Source: Haemonchus contortus
Taxonomy: Eukaryota; Nematoda; Chromadorea; Rhabditida; Trichostrongylidae
Direction of reading: 5' to 3'
Assembly (NCBI GenBank): GCA_000469685.2
Contig: LS997565.1
Location: 47,292,336 to 47,356,335, forward strand
DNA: 64,000 bases
In this document: piece after piece, positions 47,191 through 58,490 of the stretch
Layout of the letters: each line of letters opens with the position of its first letter
How positions within the stretch are numbered: position 1 is the first letter of the stretch
Notes under the pieces: model-generated
Told to the model about the DNA's origin: nothing
What the model saw: the letters and a program-made list of their open reading frames with translations, nothing else
Database searches by the model: none
Translations under genes and position numbers: made by a program

Positions 47191-48213
47191 TTACTCCTTT
47201 ATTATTAAGAGAGGTATGGAGTATGAAGCATGTTTATGGTGATCGTTGTTGTTTTCGTTATGAAGGAAAAGAAGAAGAGAAGAGGCAACTATCATGCTAG
47301 GAGTGGGACTACTCGCTAGAATTCTGGACAATTAAAAGAGCGACCGAAGTGTACTATACTCATACACATTCAGAAAAGCATTGCGAACAACTGATGATCC
47401 TCTTTTAATGTGTCATTCAAGAGTGCAAGCAAACTGTGACAATTCCGTCAATTTCCGTGATAGCGAGGTGACAATTCACAGCTGACGAGAAGTGTGACCA
47501 AAGGTTTGAAGTATAACTCGTGAAATTCCCTACAAACTCAGTACAACAATTTCAGTACAATTAGAGTGCACAGGGTCATCACGATAAGAAGTGAACATTC
47601 TTCAGTCTTCAGTGATAAAGAGAAAGAGTTGACAAATAAATAATGAATGAGTAAATCCGCTTCACTCTTATACGTTTGAGCATATCGACTCCTTATTGAG
47701 CTTATGTTGACGGATGGGATCCTTAGCCACCTGGGTTTTGATCTCACTTGCTATATGACCCAGCACCTTTTATTATCTTTTCTATCTTTTTTTGCCCCTT
47801 ACAGAAAGCGATTCTTTCGTTGTAATCAAATAAAACTTTATTGGAGGTATACATCATGATTTGCATTTCCCGAGACATGTAATATAATAATTGAGGTACC
47901 GAAGAAAAATCATGTACACAAAGGAGGCTGAATGGAGTTTGCTGTATTATTTTCCTCTAAAATTTGAAAAATTGAAAAAAAGAGAAAGATAGTCAACACT
48001 AGGCCAAGTGCTGGGTACATCATGTGATGTAATAAGTGAATGGCTAAGAAATTCTTTCACATTTGAATATCTTCGTATTAAGTTTCCATGAAACAGCTGC
48101 TGTCGTTGGACGTTTACGAGATATTTTCCGTGCAACCTGATCTGGTGAAATCAATCCGGATCAGGAGATATCTGTAAAGAAAAACTTATTTTTCTCGAAT
48201 CTTCCAATTGCAG
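47191..48213. other. 1 kb without a supported gene
   Basis: An acceptor-like CCCTTACAG at ~47810 is followed by six codons, a TAA and an AATAAA. It could be a very short last exon but is not called. Confidence 0.35.
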
Positions 48214-48386
48214 AAAATAAAATCTACAAAAAGAATAGGCAAAGTAAGGAAAAAGCAAAGAAAATGAAGGAGAAGCCAGAAGAAAATTGCCTGAGTGACT
48301 GGTTTTCTATGGTTTATGAGAATTCGCCTACTGAGTTACGGTCAGATGATCTTCTTGTTCTGTCTGCTGGAGAAGTGGACTATTAG
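48214..48386 (+). CDS. probable 3'-terminal exon of an unidentified gene
   Basis: Acceptor CTTCCAATTGCAG (ends 48213), then, after two bases, 56 codons to TAG 48384-48386. The peptide starts Lys-rich (KIYKKNRQSKEKAKKMKEKP) and ends in an acidic tail (SPTELRSDDLLVLSAGEVDY). Its coding-like composition and good acceptor favour a real last exon, perhaps the cytoplasmic tail of a membrane or signalling protein. No domain is recognised and no in-phase upstream exon was found. It lies 2.8 kb before the srsx gene on the same strand. Confidence 0.4.
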
Positions 48387-49052
48387 ATATCTGTTTCAGG
48401 AGCATTGATCTTCCTGATACCCTGTCCATTTGCCATCTCTACAGCTGATAGTGACAACTTGTTATAATTTTATCAGTACCAACTTCTGGCTCTTGGGAAA
48501 TCAAGCAGTAGCTGGCCCATATTCGATAGAACGACTGCTTCTTCCCTATACTTCAACCCCACAGGGTACTGATCTCGTAGTTCGAGCCTGGAATGACGTT
48601 GTTAGTAATGACATATGTAACTGAAAGTCATCATGCGGTCATATGGCATCATGAGTAGCGTTTTCCTAAATGGGCCTCGTTATCACGAAGAAATGAGTTC
48701 AAATGAGGAATCTACAAACCACTTAGGTTTCCCACCAACAGTCATCACCGGCCGGAGACGCTTGGGTAGGCAACAAACTACAGTTTTTCTCTTTCTCCGG
48801 CCTGCCTTTCGTTGATAAGAATGGATCGCAGTAATTAGTGGGAGTTTGACCATATCTGATAGCTGGGTTTTAGTGGTTCATCCACTCATTCTTTCGACGC
48901 CTTCGACAGATCTACGCGGTTACCCCTCACAGCCCATGGCTGACTGAATGGAAAAAGCATTCAATGCGCTCGTCCTTTTATGAATCAATGGTGGGTGAAG
49001 CCTCCTGTCTGATCATTCCCCTTTTTCTGAAATGCTGTCGACGGCCGATCTT
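48387..49052. other. stretch without a supported gene
   Basis: A 64-codon frame (48430-48624) has no motif. Nothing else supported. Confidence 0.4.
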
Positions 49053-50516
49053 ACCAGGGAAGGATCCCAACTCGAAGTGGCCATTTGAAATAAGACCTAT
49101 ACTGCTAGACGTGTTTTTGGGCGCTGAATTCAAATCCGCTTTCCAAATCTGCCAAGCGATTCTGTGAACGGAGTTATGAGGGTGGTTTTAGGTGACATTA
49201 CATGAGAAAACTCAAATTACTTGGAAGCAGCTCACCCCTCAACGGCGGCTTGGTGTAGTGGTAAGCGTGACGCTTCATGGGCGAGAGGTTGCGGTTCGGG
49301 TTTTGTGGGGAACCGAGTTTTTGCATTATATAGAATTTTTCCCACCAGAACTAGGAAATACTCTTATGGTGATTTTATCACGTTTTATGGCTTTTAAGGC
49401 TTTTGCCGATATTTATCCACTTGAAGTAATACTTCAGTTTTACCCGCATGCCCACGCACTCTATATTCACAGCAGGATTCAGAATGGGGTAACTTTTGCC
49501 ACTTTATGAACAAATGTGATACTCTAGCACGAAATGCTTGAAACAAAGAAACTTTTCACAATGGGAGAAACGGATGAAAAAGAACTCGTCACAGCCCATT
49601 GCTTTACACTCACTGACCCCATATCAGAAGGAAAACAGAATTGAGTACGCGTCTCAAAATCACCCGGGTGAGTGCTCAAGTAGCCGGCGGCATACCATGA
49701 ATAGGATAGAAATTTTCTAAATCTCACCGCCCAGAACTGAAAATAGACAGGCGATAGTAAGCAAAGAATGGGGTCTCGTGTGTACACGTAAAAGTTGAGA
49801 CCGTGAGCTGTTACATATGAGGTGGTGCGTTTAACCATATTTCTAGAAAGAAATAAGAAATGAGTTTCTATCGGCTGTATTAGCCTCGTGGTAGCCTCGG
49901 GCAGGGTGTCATTCCCTTCACCTGCTTTTGTGGAGGTGAGACGCACTGAATAGCTTTCTGGTCTTTGAATGATGTCCACGAGTCCACTATCAACAATGCC
50001 GGTGTAGGTGAGTCCGGGTCTGCTACGCACCATCACACCTAATCTAGCATCAACACCCACTCTAGCAACATCATTGCTCATCATATGCGTTTTACTCGCC
50101 CGAACTCCAAATTTTGCGCAATTTCCAACTCGGTAACAGGTAAGTAGGTAGGAGAATATATCAGCAAAGCATAAAAAGGTCATAAAACGTGATAAAATCA
50201 CCATGAAAGTATTTCTAGTCCTGGAGGGAAAAATTCTATATAATGCAAAAACTCGGTTCCCCACAGAATCTGAACCCCAAACTCTCGCCCATGAAGCGTC
50301 ACGCTTTCCACTACACCAAGCCGCCGTTGAGGATTGAGCTGCTTCCATGTAATTTAAGTTTTCTCATGTAATGTCACTTAAAACCACCTTCATAACTCCG
50401 TTCAGAGAATCGCTTGGCAAATTTGGAAAGCGGATATGAATTCAGCGCCCAAAAACACGTCTAGCAGTATAGATCTTATTACAAATGGCCACTTCGAGTT
50501 GGGATCCTTCCCTGGT
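49053..50516. mobile_element. foldback element with a tRNA-like segment in each arm
   Basis: The left arm 49053-49425 and right arm 50158-50516 are reverse complements at high identity over ~360 bp, starting ACCAGGGAAGGATCCCAACT on both outer ends. Each arm carries a ~70-bp tRNA-like segment (49244-49313 and its mirror at ~50260-50330): A-box-like CTTGGTGTAGTGG, B-box-like GGTTCGGGTTTTG or GGTTCAGATTCTG, and a T5 run after AACCGAG. The ~730-bp centre is single copy here. The 274-codon minus frame across it is made largely of arm sequence and is not taken as a gene. Confidence 0.75.
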
Positions 50517-50547
50517 TAGTTCGGAACCGTTGTGGCTTCCTCAAATG

Positions 50548-50680
50548 CCTATAAAGCACACGCTATGACTAGCGGTGGTCAGCCGAGATACACTTCAGTG
50601 CTTTTATCAATCCACATGAATCTTATTACAGTTCCCGTTTAAGGAGGCTAAGAGGCTGCTACGGCCAGGACGAGTATCAA
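50548..50680 (-). mobile_element. SINE-like element, partial copy
   Basis: On the minus strand: 'cgtcctggccgtagcagcc', 'ataaaagcactgaagtgtat', 'ctcggctgaccaccgctagt', 'catagcgtgtgctttatagg', matching the family body in order. Head absent or too diverged. It sits 30 bp from the foldback's right end. Confidence 0.6.
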
Positions 50681-51185
50681 TCAATGGCTTGTTTTGTTAA
50701 GTTGTTATTATTATTATGTGAAATTCAGTTGTTATTAATTATTCAGTTGTTTTGGTGTGTGAAAGTATTTAGGTACGAAAGGAGGTGGGACGAAACGGGA
50801 AAGGCGTATTGCTCTTTGAGTTGTTACTAAATTCTTTTTCAGGATGTTGAAAGGTCTATAAGCTGATTCTACATGTGATAGTTGTTTCTATTGTAAGCGA
50901 ATGATTATGAATAGTAACTTGTTCGGCAGTGAATCAAAAATCAGCGGCGATTCATGCATAAAAGACATCCGTTTATTTTAGTTTCATCATGCTGCATACG
51001 GCAGAAGAAGAGAGCGTAGATCTCTACTTCTATTATATTATACATTATTATGCTTCGAATTTTTCGATCATAGTAGGAGTTCTCAATGAATAATATTACT
51101 TCTCAACGAGAATACCAGAGATTTATTGAAAACAAACAGAACTGCAGTTTGTAAAATGTGATTAAGCTGTACATATCTGTTGCAG
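50681..51185. other. AT-rich 5' flank of the srsx gene
   Basis: No repeat or coding signal. It ends in TCTGTTGCAG (51176-51185), which could be a trans-splice (spliced-leader) acceptor or the 3' end of an upstream intron, 28 bp before the start codon. Confidence 0.4.
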
Positions 51186-51213
51186 GACATCCCTGTGCTG
51201 CATTTTCAAGGGC

Positions 51214-54200
51214 ATGAGTTTCCACTTTATTCTTCTGCCCTGCGTCATATTTCTTGCTGCCATATTTGGTTTATCTGGAAATATCAGTATGGTCTATGCT
51301 GTTGTCAAATACAAAAGAGTTCACTTAAAACACGGTTACGTTATTTTTGCTGCATGTGGTTTTACTGGTCTGCGAAAGCAGATGACTCTCGTTGAAATAC
51401 CTCAGCCAAATATTCAAGTGCTTGGAAAGCTTAGAACACGAAGGTGTTCTCACAACACGGCCACGATTGACGTCTCCATACAGACTGATCCCTTTCATTC
51501 CAATATATCCAATATATTATGCAGTGAACGGGACGAAGGGCAGTAGAGAATCACGTAGAAGGTAGCAAAACTGTGGCACAACACAGGCACACATAGCCCT
51601 GGACCGTAGATCGAGTAGACCGAGTACGCCGAACCAAGAAGCACTGTAACCCTCCCGAGGTACTTATGGACGAGACTGGAGCCTTTTCTAGGGGCGAACG
51701 ATAACTGGCTCACATTATATTATACAATGAATGAGAACTGGTGAATAGCGAGCCTGATCCTCACTTGACAACTTCCAAGAAAAACAACTGGGGCATGGTA
51801 GTGAGAGGGGAGACATCCTAAGAAAAACAGTCATCAAGAACTTGGAGTGGCTCAAGTATAGTACCACATCCATTGCAGGAGGTTTCCATCCACTGAAATA
51901 ATACCATCGTAATTCAGATTAGAACCTTAATTCAGAATTGCAGTCGAACCAATTTATGGGCGAACTTCAAGAAGTTGATCGGGATGAAACAAGGAACTCA
52001 TCACTAAGATTTATTTTTATTTTCTCTTTCAACAAAAACACGGCATTGCAGTGGATGTAACCAGAAATTCGAGCATGATTATGTGGTCCTTCACCAAAAT
52101 CGAAGTGAATATTTTTCAGGAATGCTGTTGTGCTTCCTATGTATATATGAAAGCATCGGCTTAGCATATGAAAGCTTGAGCGCTGTACGGATGCTCACAA
52201 ACTCTGCATCAATGAAACGATCAGATTGTTTCCCTTACCTATCACCCTACATAGCTACATTAACCATGCAAGCTGTCATGATGATATTGCTACCTGTCGA
52301 TATACTATTTTCTCTTCTAGTGCCATTAACGTGAGTTTACTACATATTATTTTACTAATGGGTATGCTACTTATGGGTATGTATCAGCGCAATCATTATC
52401 GTAACGACATTGTTTTTGCCATGCTCTTATTTGTATTGCACATTTATAGAGCACAGTTATTTTTTTATAGGCCAAATACAAAGCTAGATAAAGCACATGG
52501 GCACTTAACCGGGAAGGATCCGGAAAGCAAAGTAGTGTCCTGAACCAATTTAGATTTTTTTGAGTGAGACAAGATTTGATTTCGAACAAAAATATGTCAA
52601 CCTTCTAAGAGGGATTTCCTCAGACCACACTATGAAATTAAGGCCCTTCTCAGGAGGAAACAGCTATGACTTGGAATGGAAAAATCGTGGTCGTCTGACA
52701 TCTGAGCTTTCTTGGGCTGCAGTTCATAGGACGGTTAGTCCGTTAGGGCTCCCTAACCATAGATGTCCACTTTCTGTCCTGCCAGCCAAGAGTTTCTTCT
52801 TCAGAGCTACAGCTGGATTAGAATAGAATGGTTATTTCCAGTGGAATTCTGGACTTTTGCGGGGTCATCGACAGATGCTTTCTATTATAGAAGACCCACC
52901 CTTATACAAATACATCTCTGGGGAATGCGATTTGGACAACAGGTTTTCGATCCAAGGGCACAGTTCATGTTGGAAATAGTTTCTGAGAGTTCTACGTAGG
53001 ATGAATCTGGGCCCTAAAGGATAGCCTAATAGACGCTATCAAAGCGGTTATGTAATGAGGGCTCCCGAAATTGGCTTAGCGGACGTACACACCCAAGGAA
53101 GGTGGGTTGTCAAGCGTTGTGAGGGCTGTAGAAGTTGTACCATTTGCACCGGGACCTTCCTGCATGCAAGCAGCGCATTGCAGTCTATGCGCATTCAAAC
53201 GGCTCGTCCGATTACCCCTTCCCTGCTGCTTTTTTTTGCAACATTCTCGTCCAACCCTAATTTCCTTCTTTGAAGCCTTATACTTCTCCAACTGCTCCGA
53301 TTTTCGCGTTTTCTTTACCACTTTTGCTTTACGCTGAATCGCTCGTCTAAAATTAGATAACCCAAAGTTATAGTGTACAGTACCTTTAAGTGACACGACC
53401 TCAAAATCCGCTCCGTGATGTGCATCGCACTGGAGAACTGTAAGAAAACACAACAATCCTCTTATCACTTTGAACTGTGTGATTTCAACAGCGCGATGAT
53501 TTTCAGCCATCGTTGTATGCCCTATCGCGTCTATGCACTTTTGGTGCGTATTCCGTGCATATGTATTGCCTCTTGTTCCATTATAAGCGGCTCGATTATG
53601 ATGGATGACGATGGTTGTTTGCTTTTTTGTTCTCTTCCTTACTTTCTCTCTTGTTTTTTGTTGTTTCTGAATAACCCTTGCCTCTTGTGAAATACGTGTC
53701 AATCGAGTGGACAGATACCGTTCCAGAGGTGATTTAGCAACTAACATAGCAAATTGTTCGTTCACGACGGGTGCGCTTCGTTGCGCTTGCCCGTCGAAAT
53801 TAGGTCGCGCCGCAGCCGTCGCACGCGGCGAGTCGGGCCGCGGTATTTGACAGACGTCGCAATTGTCACTGGGGCATACGCTTTGCGTTTGGTCCACGGC
53901 AGTCAGTTCAAGAAGAAGATAACACAGACAAATGCAAATCATTTGCTCCAATGACACTTGGTGGTACTGTAATGTCATCTCGAGACCTCAGTGTGATGCG
54001 CCGCGCGCGAAGTGGGCGGGGTGACCTACTTTCGACGGACACGCGCAACGGACGTTCTCCGTTCACGACTGCGTCTACTTCAGTGTGAGGAATCATCATA
54101 ATTAATTTACTTCTAGCAATTTCCGGCACTATCAACTTCCTTGATTCAATGATAAGGATTGTGACCAACGACATATTTAGGCAGTTAGGCTAGTGGGTTT

Positions 54201-57200
54201 TGTCCTCCTGCACGTCCTGAAATTTTCCATCACTCAAACTGGACCATTTGATTGTGAGAGTGGAGATTGAGGTACTTACTGGTAGCTCAGGTCATTCGAT
54301 ACTCCCTTTTTTGAATGGAATCCAATAAGACCCCCTGTGGAACAGAGTTGCGGTCGGCCTCTCTTTCCAGAGGCTTTGTCGCGCCTTCCTCTCGACTTCA
54401 TAGAACGGCTGACGTAGCGCGCAAATCGGTCCCGCCAAAAGGTACAGCATGTTGCAAAGAACGAGAGGAAGCCACGTGGCTATCCTTAGCCACGGACCCT
54501 GGCCGCCTTTGCCATTCTGCGACGATTGCATCATTTGCCTATCCACATCGTCACCATTGCACTAACCTGGTGTTCGTCTTCATGTGCGCACAGCGCCGAT
54601 CGCAGCCCCAGAGGAATCCGAACGCCATTCTATTGCCATCTACTGTAGTGCAACTGCTGTCGTAGTCAACCTCATTCGAGGAACACATGGAGGAGTGGTT
54701 GGTAGCCAAAGATGAACCAATCACCTCAATCACGCCGCCTAGGACGCTCTTCCGAATAAGCGCCGATATGGACAGGCGCGGCTGCTCGACAGCCTGACCT
54801 TACTGTTTAGGCCATTACTGTTCCTCTCTCTCACCAAGCCGCTTGGTACTCTTCCATCAGAAAGCTGATGTCGACAATATTGAAAACAAGCCATTAAGTT
54901 GTCTTTAGTGATAAACTTTATGGGAACATGATCCGCTCGATAGTCGATAGCTTTTGTACCATGACCAAACGATTTACTGAGTCCTGATCATGCATTCAGT
55001 TGGTAGGGCCTTTCAAGTAGAAAAAGAAGTTAAATCGAGAAACGGTTGTCCCAAGTTAATGAGAAATATTATAAGCGTCATATCCATATGTTGTGCCAGT
55101 AGAGGTCCTGAACCGTGTTATCCATCATATTGGATTCCCCTACACTGCACTAATAGGGTGTTTTCACCGGTCGAGCGCTAACTTAGCTCCTCGCGGGCAT
55201 GTGAGGAGTTAATTCTGATTAGACCCCTATACTAGTCCTTTTCCCGTTCCTGCTACCGATCTTTGGTATTAAGTTTGCCTTTGCGTAACCCTACTTGCTG
55301 GGCCTTACTAATAATTGCTCGTTAAATAATTCGCTGACTAATATGGCAATGAAGACGTAATTTATATCAAAAAACGAGGAGGACGAGTATGACGGCAAGA
55401 TTGCAATCAGTTTGAAACCTATGTGCGAGGGGGGGGGGACAGACTTCGTACCCAGCTCCCCATGCTTTGTCTGACATGCAGCAATGGTTTCGCTGCAACC
55501 TCCTTGATGAACTCAAGGAACTTCTAATCATAGCCTTATATAAAGTGATTCAGCACTATAGGTGGGTTCAACGAGGACAATGCACCGCACTGGTTCAAAG
55601 GCCCTTAACCATATGCAACAGTAGTCAAGTGGGCCAGAAAATCAGACGGTGCTGAAGTTTGACCCCTCAAACGCTATCCCTTACTATCATATTGTGAATT
55701 AATAATCATGAAATAGTAAACATTGACAGAAACATGGATGTTTTTTTCTCCTGTTATTCCGGCTCAGTACGCAACCCGAAATTGTTCAATATTGCCGAGT
55801 GCTGACAAAACTTTGGTTTCGAACAGGACTCGAACCTTATCTTTCACACTACCGAGACCCCGCTTGACCTCGCTCTAATGAAGGTCTTGCTTATTAACAC
55901 TCGCAGTAGAACGTGGCGAACCGTTCAATCAAGACCTGCATCGAACTAGTATGCTGTAAACTGGTTCGTTTAGCCCGGAACAGGTACGGGTTCGAATTCC
56001 GCCTAAGGTCGACGTTTTGCATACGACACCTAAGACCATTTGGCACCCATATTTACATTTAATTTTCGTAATCGCGCTTCTTTTTGCAGACATACTGGTG
56101 TGCAATCCACCGCTAGCATTACCGAATCCTATATCGCAAATGTGGAATCGTACCACAATGGGTACTAATATTATGGTCATAATTATTTATGCACTTATCG
56201 ACCTCTGGCTATTCAAGAGAGGTGAGTTCACAAGTTTCAGAGCGATTTCCAGTTTGATTAGTGCAAAAGAGTCGGCCAAGTTCTCAAAGTTTTTTTGGAT
56301 CCGTTGAGGATGTTTCACTTCATAGCAAGTCAAGGTGAGGCTTTACGTCAGCGATTTTTAGTGCTCCTTTCACCATCGCTCAAAGGAGTTGAGAACTTAC
56401 TTACACTCAGAGGTACCATCACCTGTCACGAGATGAGAGAATTATCGGATGAATTTTCCTATTAGCCGTATTTATATCAGCTCCCCTTGAATTCGACTTA
56501 TACTAACATGTTATTAACCACAAATTATCATAAGTGCAGTGATAGGAAAGCTGGTATTAGACGGAAAATAATTTCAACTAAATATCATGACCGGTTTTCC
56601 GTGCTCAGTAAGGCATTAATGAAGTGACCTGACCTGGATACTACAAGAGCGGAATGAGGGCGCAGCTAGCGTCATTCAACGCGCTGGGCAAAGCACGATA
56701 ATTTCCCAATATATGTGTAAGGGCAGAAGCGAATCCTAGGCCAACTAATGGAGGAACAGTTGTACCGGGGTCCGGGAACATCTCCCCGAAGACGGCGTCG
56801 CATATGCCGCACCCGCCTCGTATCGCAGGATTGCGATGGAAGATTGGAGCGCGCAATTTGTGAGGTAGGGAGTCCTTTAATTATTTGAATTTGCTGGCCG
56901 CTCCCTTCAATTCCAATGCGATATTGATCCTCGCTAATACAGGAGGAGTAATTCCAATCAAGCAAGTCTAATATACATAAAAACAAGAAAAAGAAAGATA
57001 AAAAACGATCAAAAAAATAAAAAAGAAAGGCAACCAACGAAAAATATTGCGTCATATCGATTTGTGGGGAGGCGGGGTGAGTACGGTAATTGCAGTGACA
57101 TTTGCCGTATGCCGCAAGGGAGAATCCCGCGATCGGGGTGAAGTTCCGTTACCCGTTGTACCGGACACGTAGCGCGATTTTGTGCACCGAAAGACCAGAT

Positions 57201-57969
57201 GAACATCAGAAGTGTCAACTACTTGTGGTCAGTCTTCACCAAGAAAGGTCCATCGGGCGAGAACGATATAGGCAGGAACGATCTGCCCGCGAAAGAGACG
57301 AGAGAAGACGTTACTAACGTCCGCTCGAGGAAACGGATGATGAAGTAGGTGAGAGATGAAGCATGCGACACTGAAGCGCACCGTAACCCATAAAAGAGAG
57401 CGAGATAATCAGCTTTTCAACCTTCAAGGTACTACAAAAAAATATAGGGCAAATTTCTGCAAAGTTAAAAGTTTATAAGCAATGGGAAACTGAAGAGAAG
57501 AAACAGAAGCTCTAACTCTGTCAGTTCAAATACTTGAGCTAATGATTATACAGCTTTCAAAGTTTCCTAGAAATCATAAGGGTAAAATCATGAAATATCA
57601 AGTGTCACAATTCTTCAGGTATTTCTCAATTTTATAATTGCAGGGAAGAAGACATTCGCAGAAAATCAGCCAAATTACCATAAACGAATAGCACGCTCTA
57701 CGGCAGCTGTTGTTTTGATTTCCGTCATCTGTTGGTAAGTGAATAGTTCTCTGATCTACAACTACTTTATAGTAATTCCCTAAATAAGCAGTTTAAGGTT
57801 CTTTGGTGCCGGCATTTCTCGTATCTCCCTCCCAACCAATCCCGAATTTCGAGAACTAATCCACACTTACGCTGTGATACCACCACTTGTCATTATGTGC
57901 CAGGATTATTATGTTTATTTTCTATTGAGCTCGGATTATCGTCATGTGTTCAAAACGATGTTAGGATGA
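51214..57969 (+). CDS. srsx-family serpentine (7TM) chemoreceptor, six exons
   Basis: Exons 51214-51358, 52120-52330, 53507-53613, 56090-56221, 57644-57734 and 57792-57969 join without a phase error into 287 codons. TM1 includes AAIFGLSGN (exon 1). TM2, the extracellular Cys (DCFPY, residue 85) and TM3 ending DILFSLLVP are in exon 2, and TM4 (YRVYALLVRIPCIC) is in exon 3. Exon 4 starts DILVCNPPLALPNPISQMWN, the family's ECL2 signature; its Cys159 is the likely disulfide partner of Cys85. It continues into TM5. TM6 spans exons 5-6, and TM7 with the tail (MCQDYYVYFLLSSDYRHVF) closes exon 6. Such receptors sit in sensory-neuron membranes and signal through G proteins; the ligand is unknown. Donors of exons 1 and 3 (GTTTTA, GTTGTT) are non-consensus, while the other donors and most acceptors are good. 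Exon 6 could start 6 bp later. Confidence 0.85.
53076..53978 (-). CDS. uncharacterised 300-codon antisense ORF, doubtful
   Basis: A long open frame opposite srsx exon 3 and parts of introns 2 and 3. It opens with a hydrophobic stretch after a second Met (MICICLCYLLLELTAV) followed by a CxxxxCxxC cluster (VCPSDNCDVC), as a secreted protein might. The rest is Lys/Arg-rich with no domain, and part of that basicity comes from the T-rich intron read backwards. Its 3' quarter lies in a dispersed repeat (second copy 43155-43372, where the frame is broken). A frame this long is unlikely by chance in this composition, but overlap with a well-supported exon argues against it. Confidence 0.2.
   Translation of the reverse strand: MTLQYHQVSLEQMICICLCYLLLELTAVDQTQSVCPSDNCDVCQIPRPDSPRATAAARPNFDGQAQRSAPVVNEQFAMLVAKSPLERYLSTRLTRISQEARVIQKQQKTREKVRKRTKKQTTIVIHHNRAAYNGTRGNTYARNTHQKCIDAIGHTTMAENHRAVEITQFKVIRGLLCFLTVLQCDAHHGADFEVVSLKGTVHYNFGLSNFRRAIQRKAKVVKKTRKSEQLEKYKASKKEIRVGRECCKKKQQGRGNRTSRLNAHRLQCAACMQEGPGANGTTSTALTTLDNPPSLGVYVR
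53134..53335 (+). repeat. dispersed repeat, copy 2 (unknown family)
   Basis: Homologous to 43155-43372 in the same orientation. It lies in srsx intron 2. Confidence 0.6.
55795..55876 (-). pseudogene. tRNA-like relic with array-like 3' flank
   Basis: On the minus strand: an A-box-like GAGGTCAAGCGG, B-box GGTTCGAGTCC (55826-55836), then TTCGAAACCAAAGTTTTG. After the B-box it parallels the tRNA-Pro array (GGTTCGAATCCCGGTTCGGC, then CCAATGTTTTG and TCGGC blocks) with few gaps. The anticodon arm is not recognisable. Confidence 0.45.
55930..56024 (+). pseudogene. tRNA-like relic with array-like 3' flank
   Basis: B-box ACGGGTTCGAATTCCG (55986-56001) is followed at the same distance as in the array by a GTTTTGCA stop-signal block (56014-56021); about 27 of 38 bases match the array's 3' end. 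GACCT upstream can pair with AGGTC. The A-box is poor. It lies just before srsx exon 4. Confidence 0.45.
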
Positions 57970-58490
57970 AAAATACCCAAGTAGCATGGATTTCACTTTC
58001 TAACAAGATCTCGAAAACAATAAGATAGAAGCAGTCATGTAACCTCAGCACATGAAAGATGCTAGAATAAAATCACGAAAATAAATGTTGTACCAGTGCA
58101 GCATATAATAAAAGAATCGAAACGATTGAAGAGATAATAGAAAAAAATAATCAAAAATAGAAGGAAAGAGGACGCTGGGGTGGAACCATCCCTTCAAATG
58201 AGCTGATCTGCGAGAGTTATATTACTGAGAGTAAAGATACTCTATAAGACAAGATAATTCTACGTGAGAACATGAAAAGAGAACTTTTGATGCTCCCCAA
58301 TTTTACCCCTGTATAACTTCGAATTCGCCTTTTTCATAGCCAGCTGAGCTATGATGATTCAGAGTAAAGGCTTCAACAGGGTAGGAATGACTGCAGAACC
58401 CAAGACCGGATTCAAGTACCGAAGGATACCTGAGTATTTCTACTATTCGCCACCTTTATGAGAGCAAAATGTTCACTTCAATGTAGGGCC
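57970..58490. other. spacer between the srsx stop codon and the tRNA array
   Basis: Probable 3' UTR and flank; AATAAAA at 58067-58073 and AATAAAAG at 58108 are candidate poly(A) signals. Around 58340 the minus strand carries a perfect tRNA A-box string (TAGCTCAGCTGG) but no B-box or cloverleaf. Confidence 0.5.

Larger units (their letters stand above)
53614..56089 (+). other. srsx intron 3 (2.5 kb) and its contents
   Basis: Unusually long for this gene (the other introns are about 0.1-1.4 kb). It contains a GC-richer part (53.75-54.75 kb) with several minus-strand frames but no recognised domain, a run of 10 G near 55429-55438, and two decayed tRNA-like segments in opposite orientation near its 3' end. 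Confidence 0.6.

Noticed and set aside
49524..50348. 274-codon minus-strand ORF
   Set aside because: Its first third translates the foldback arm, including the tRNA-like segment; no domain is recognised in the remainder.
55429..55438. Run of 10 G
   Set aside because: Single homopolymer without further G-tracts nearby; not enough to propose a quadruplex or function.
56017..56089. Extension of srsx exon 4 upstream as a fourth transmembrane segment (HLIFVIALLFA)
   Set aside because: It is the T-rich tract before a strong TTTTTGCAG acceptor. Exon 3 supplies TM4 and joins exon 4 in the correct phase.
58325..58350. Perfect A-box string TAGCTCAGCTGG on the minus strand
   Set aside because: No B-box or foldable tRNA follows at a suitable distance.
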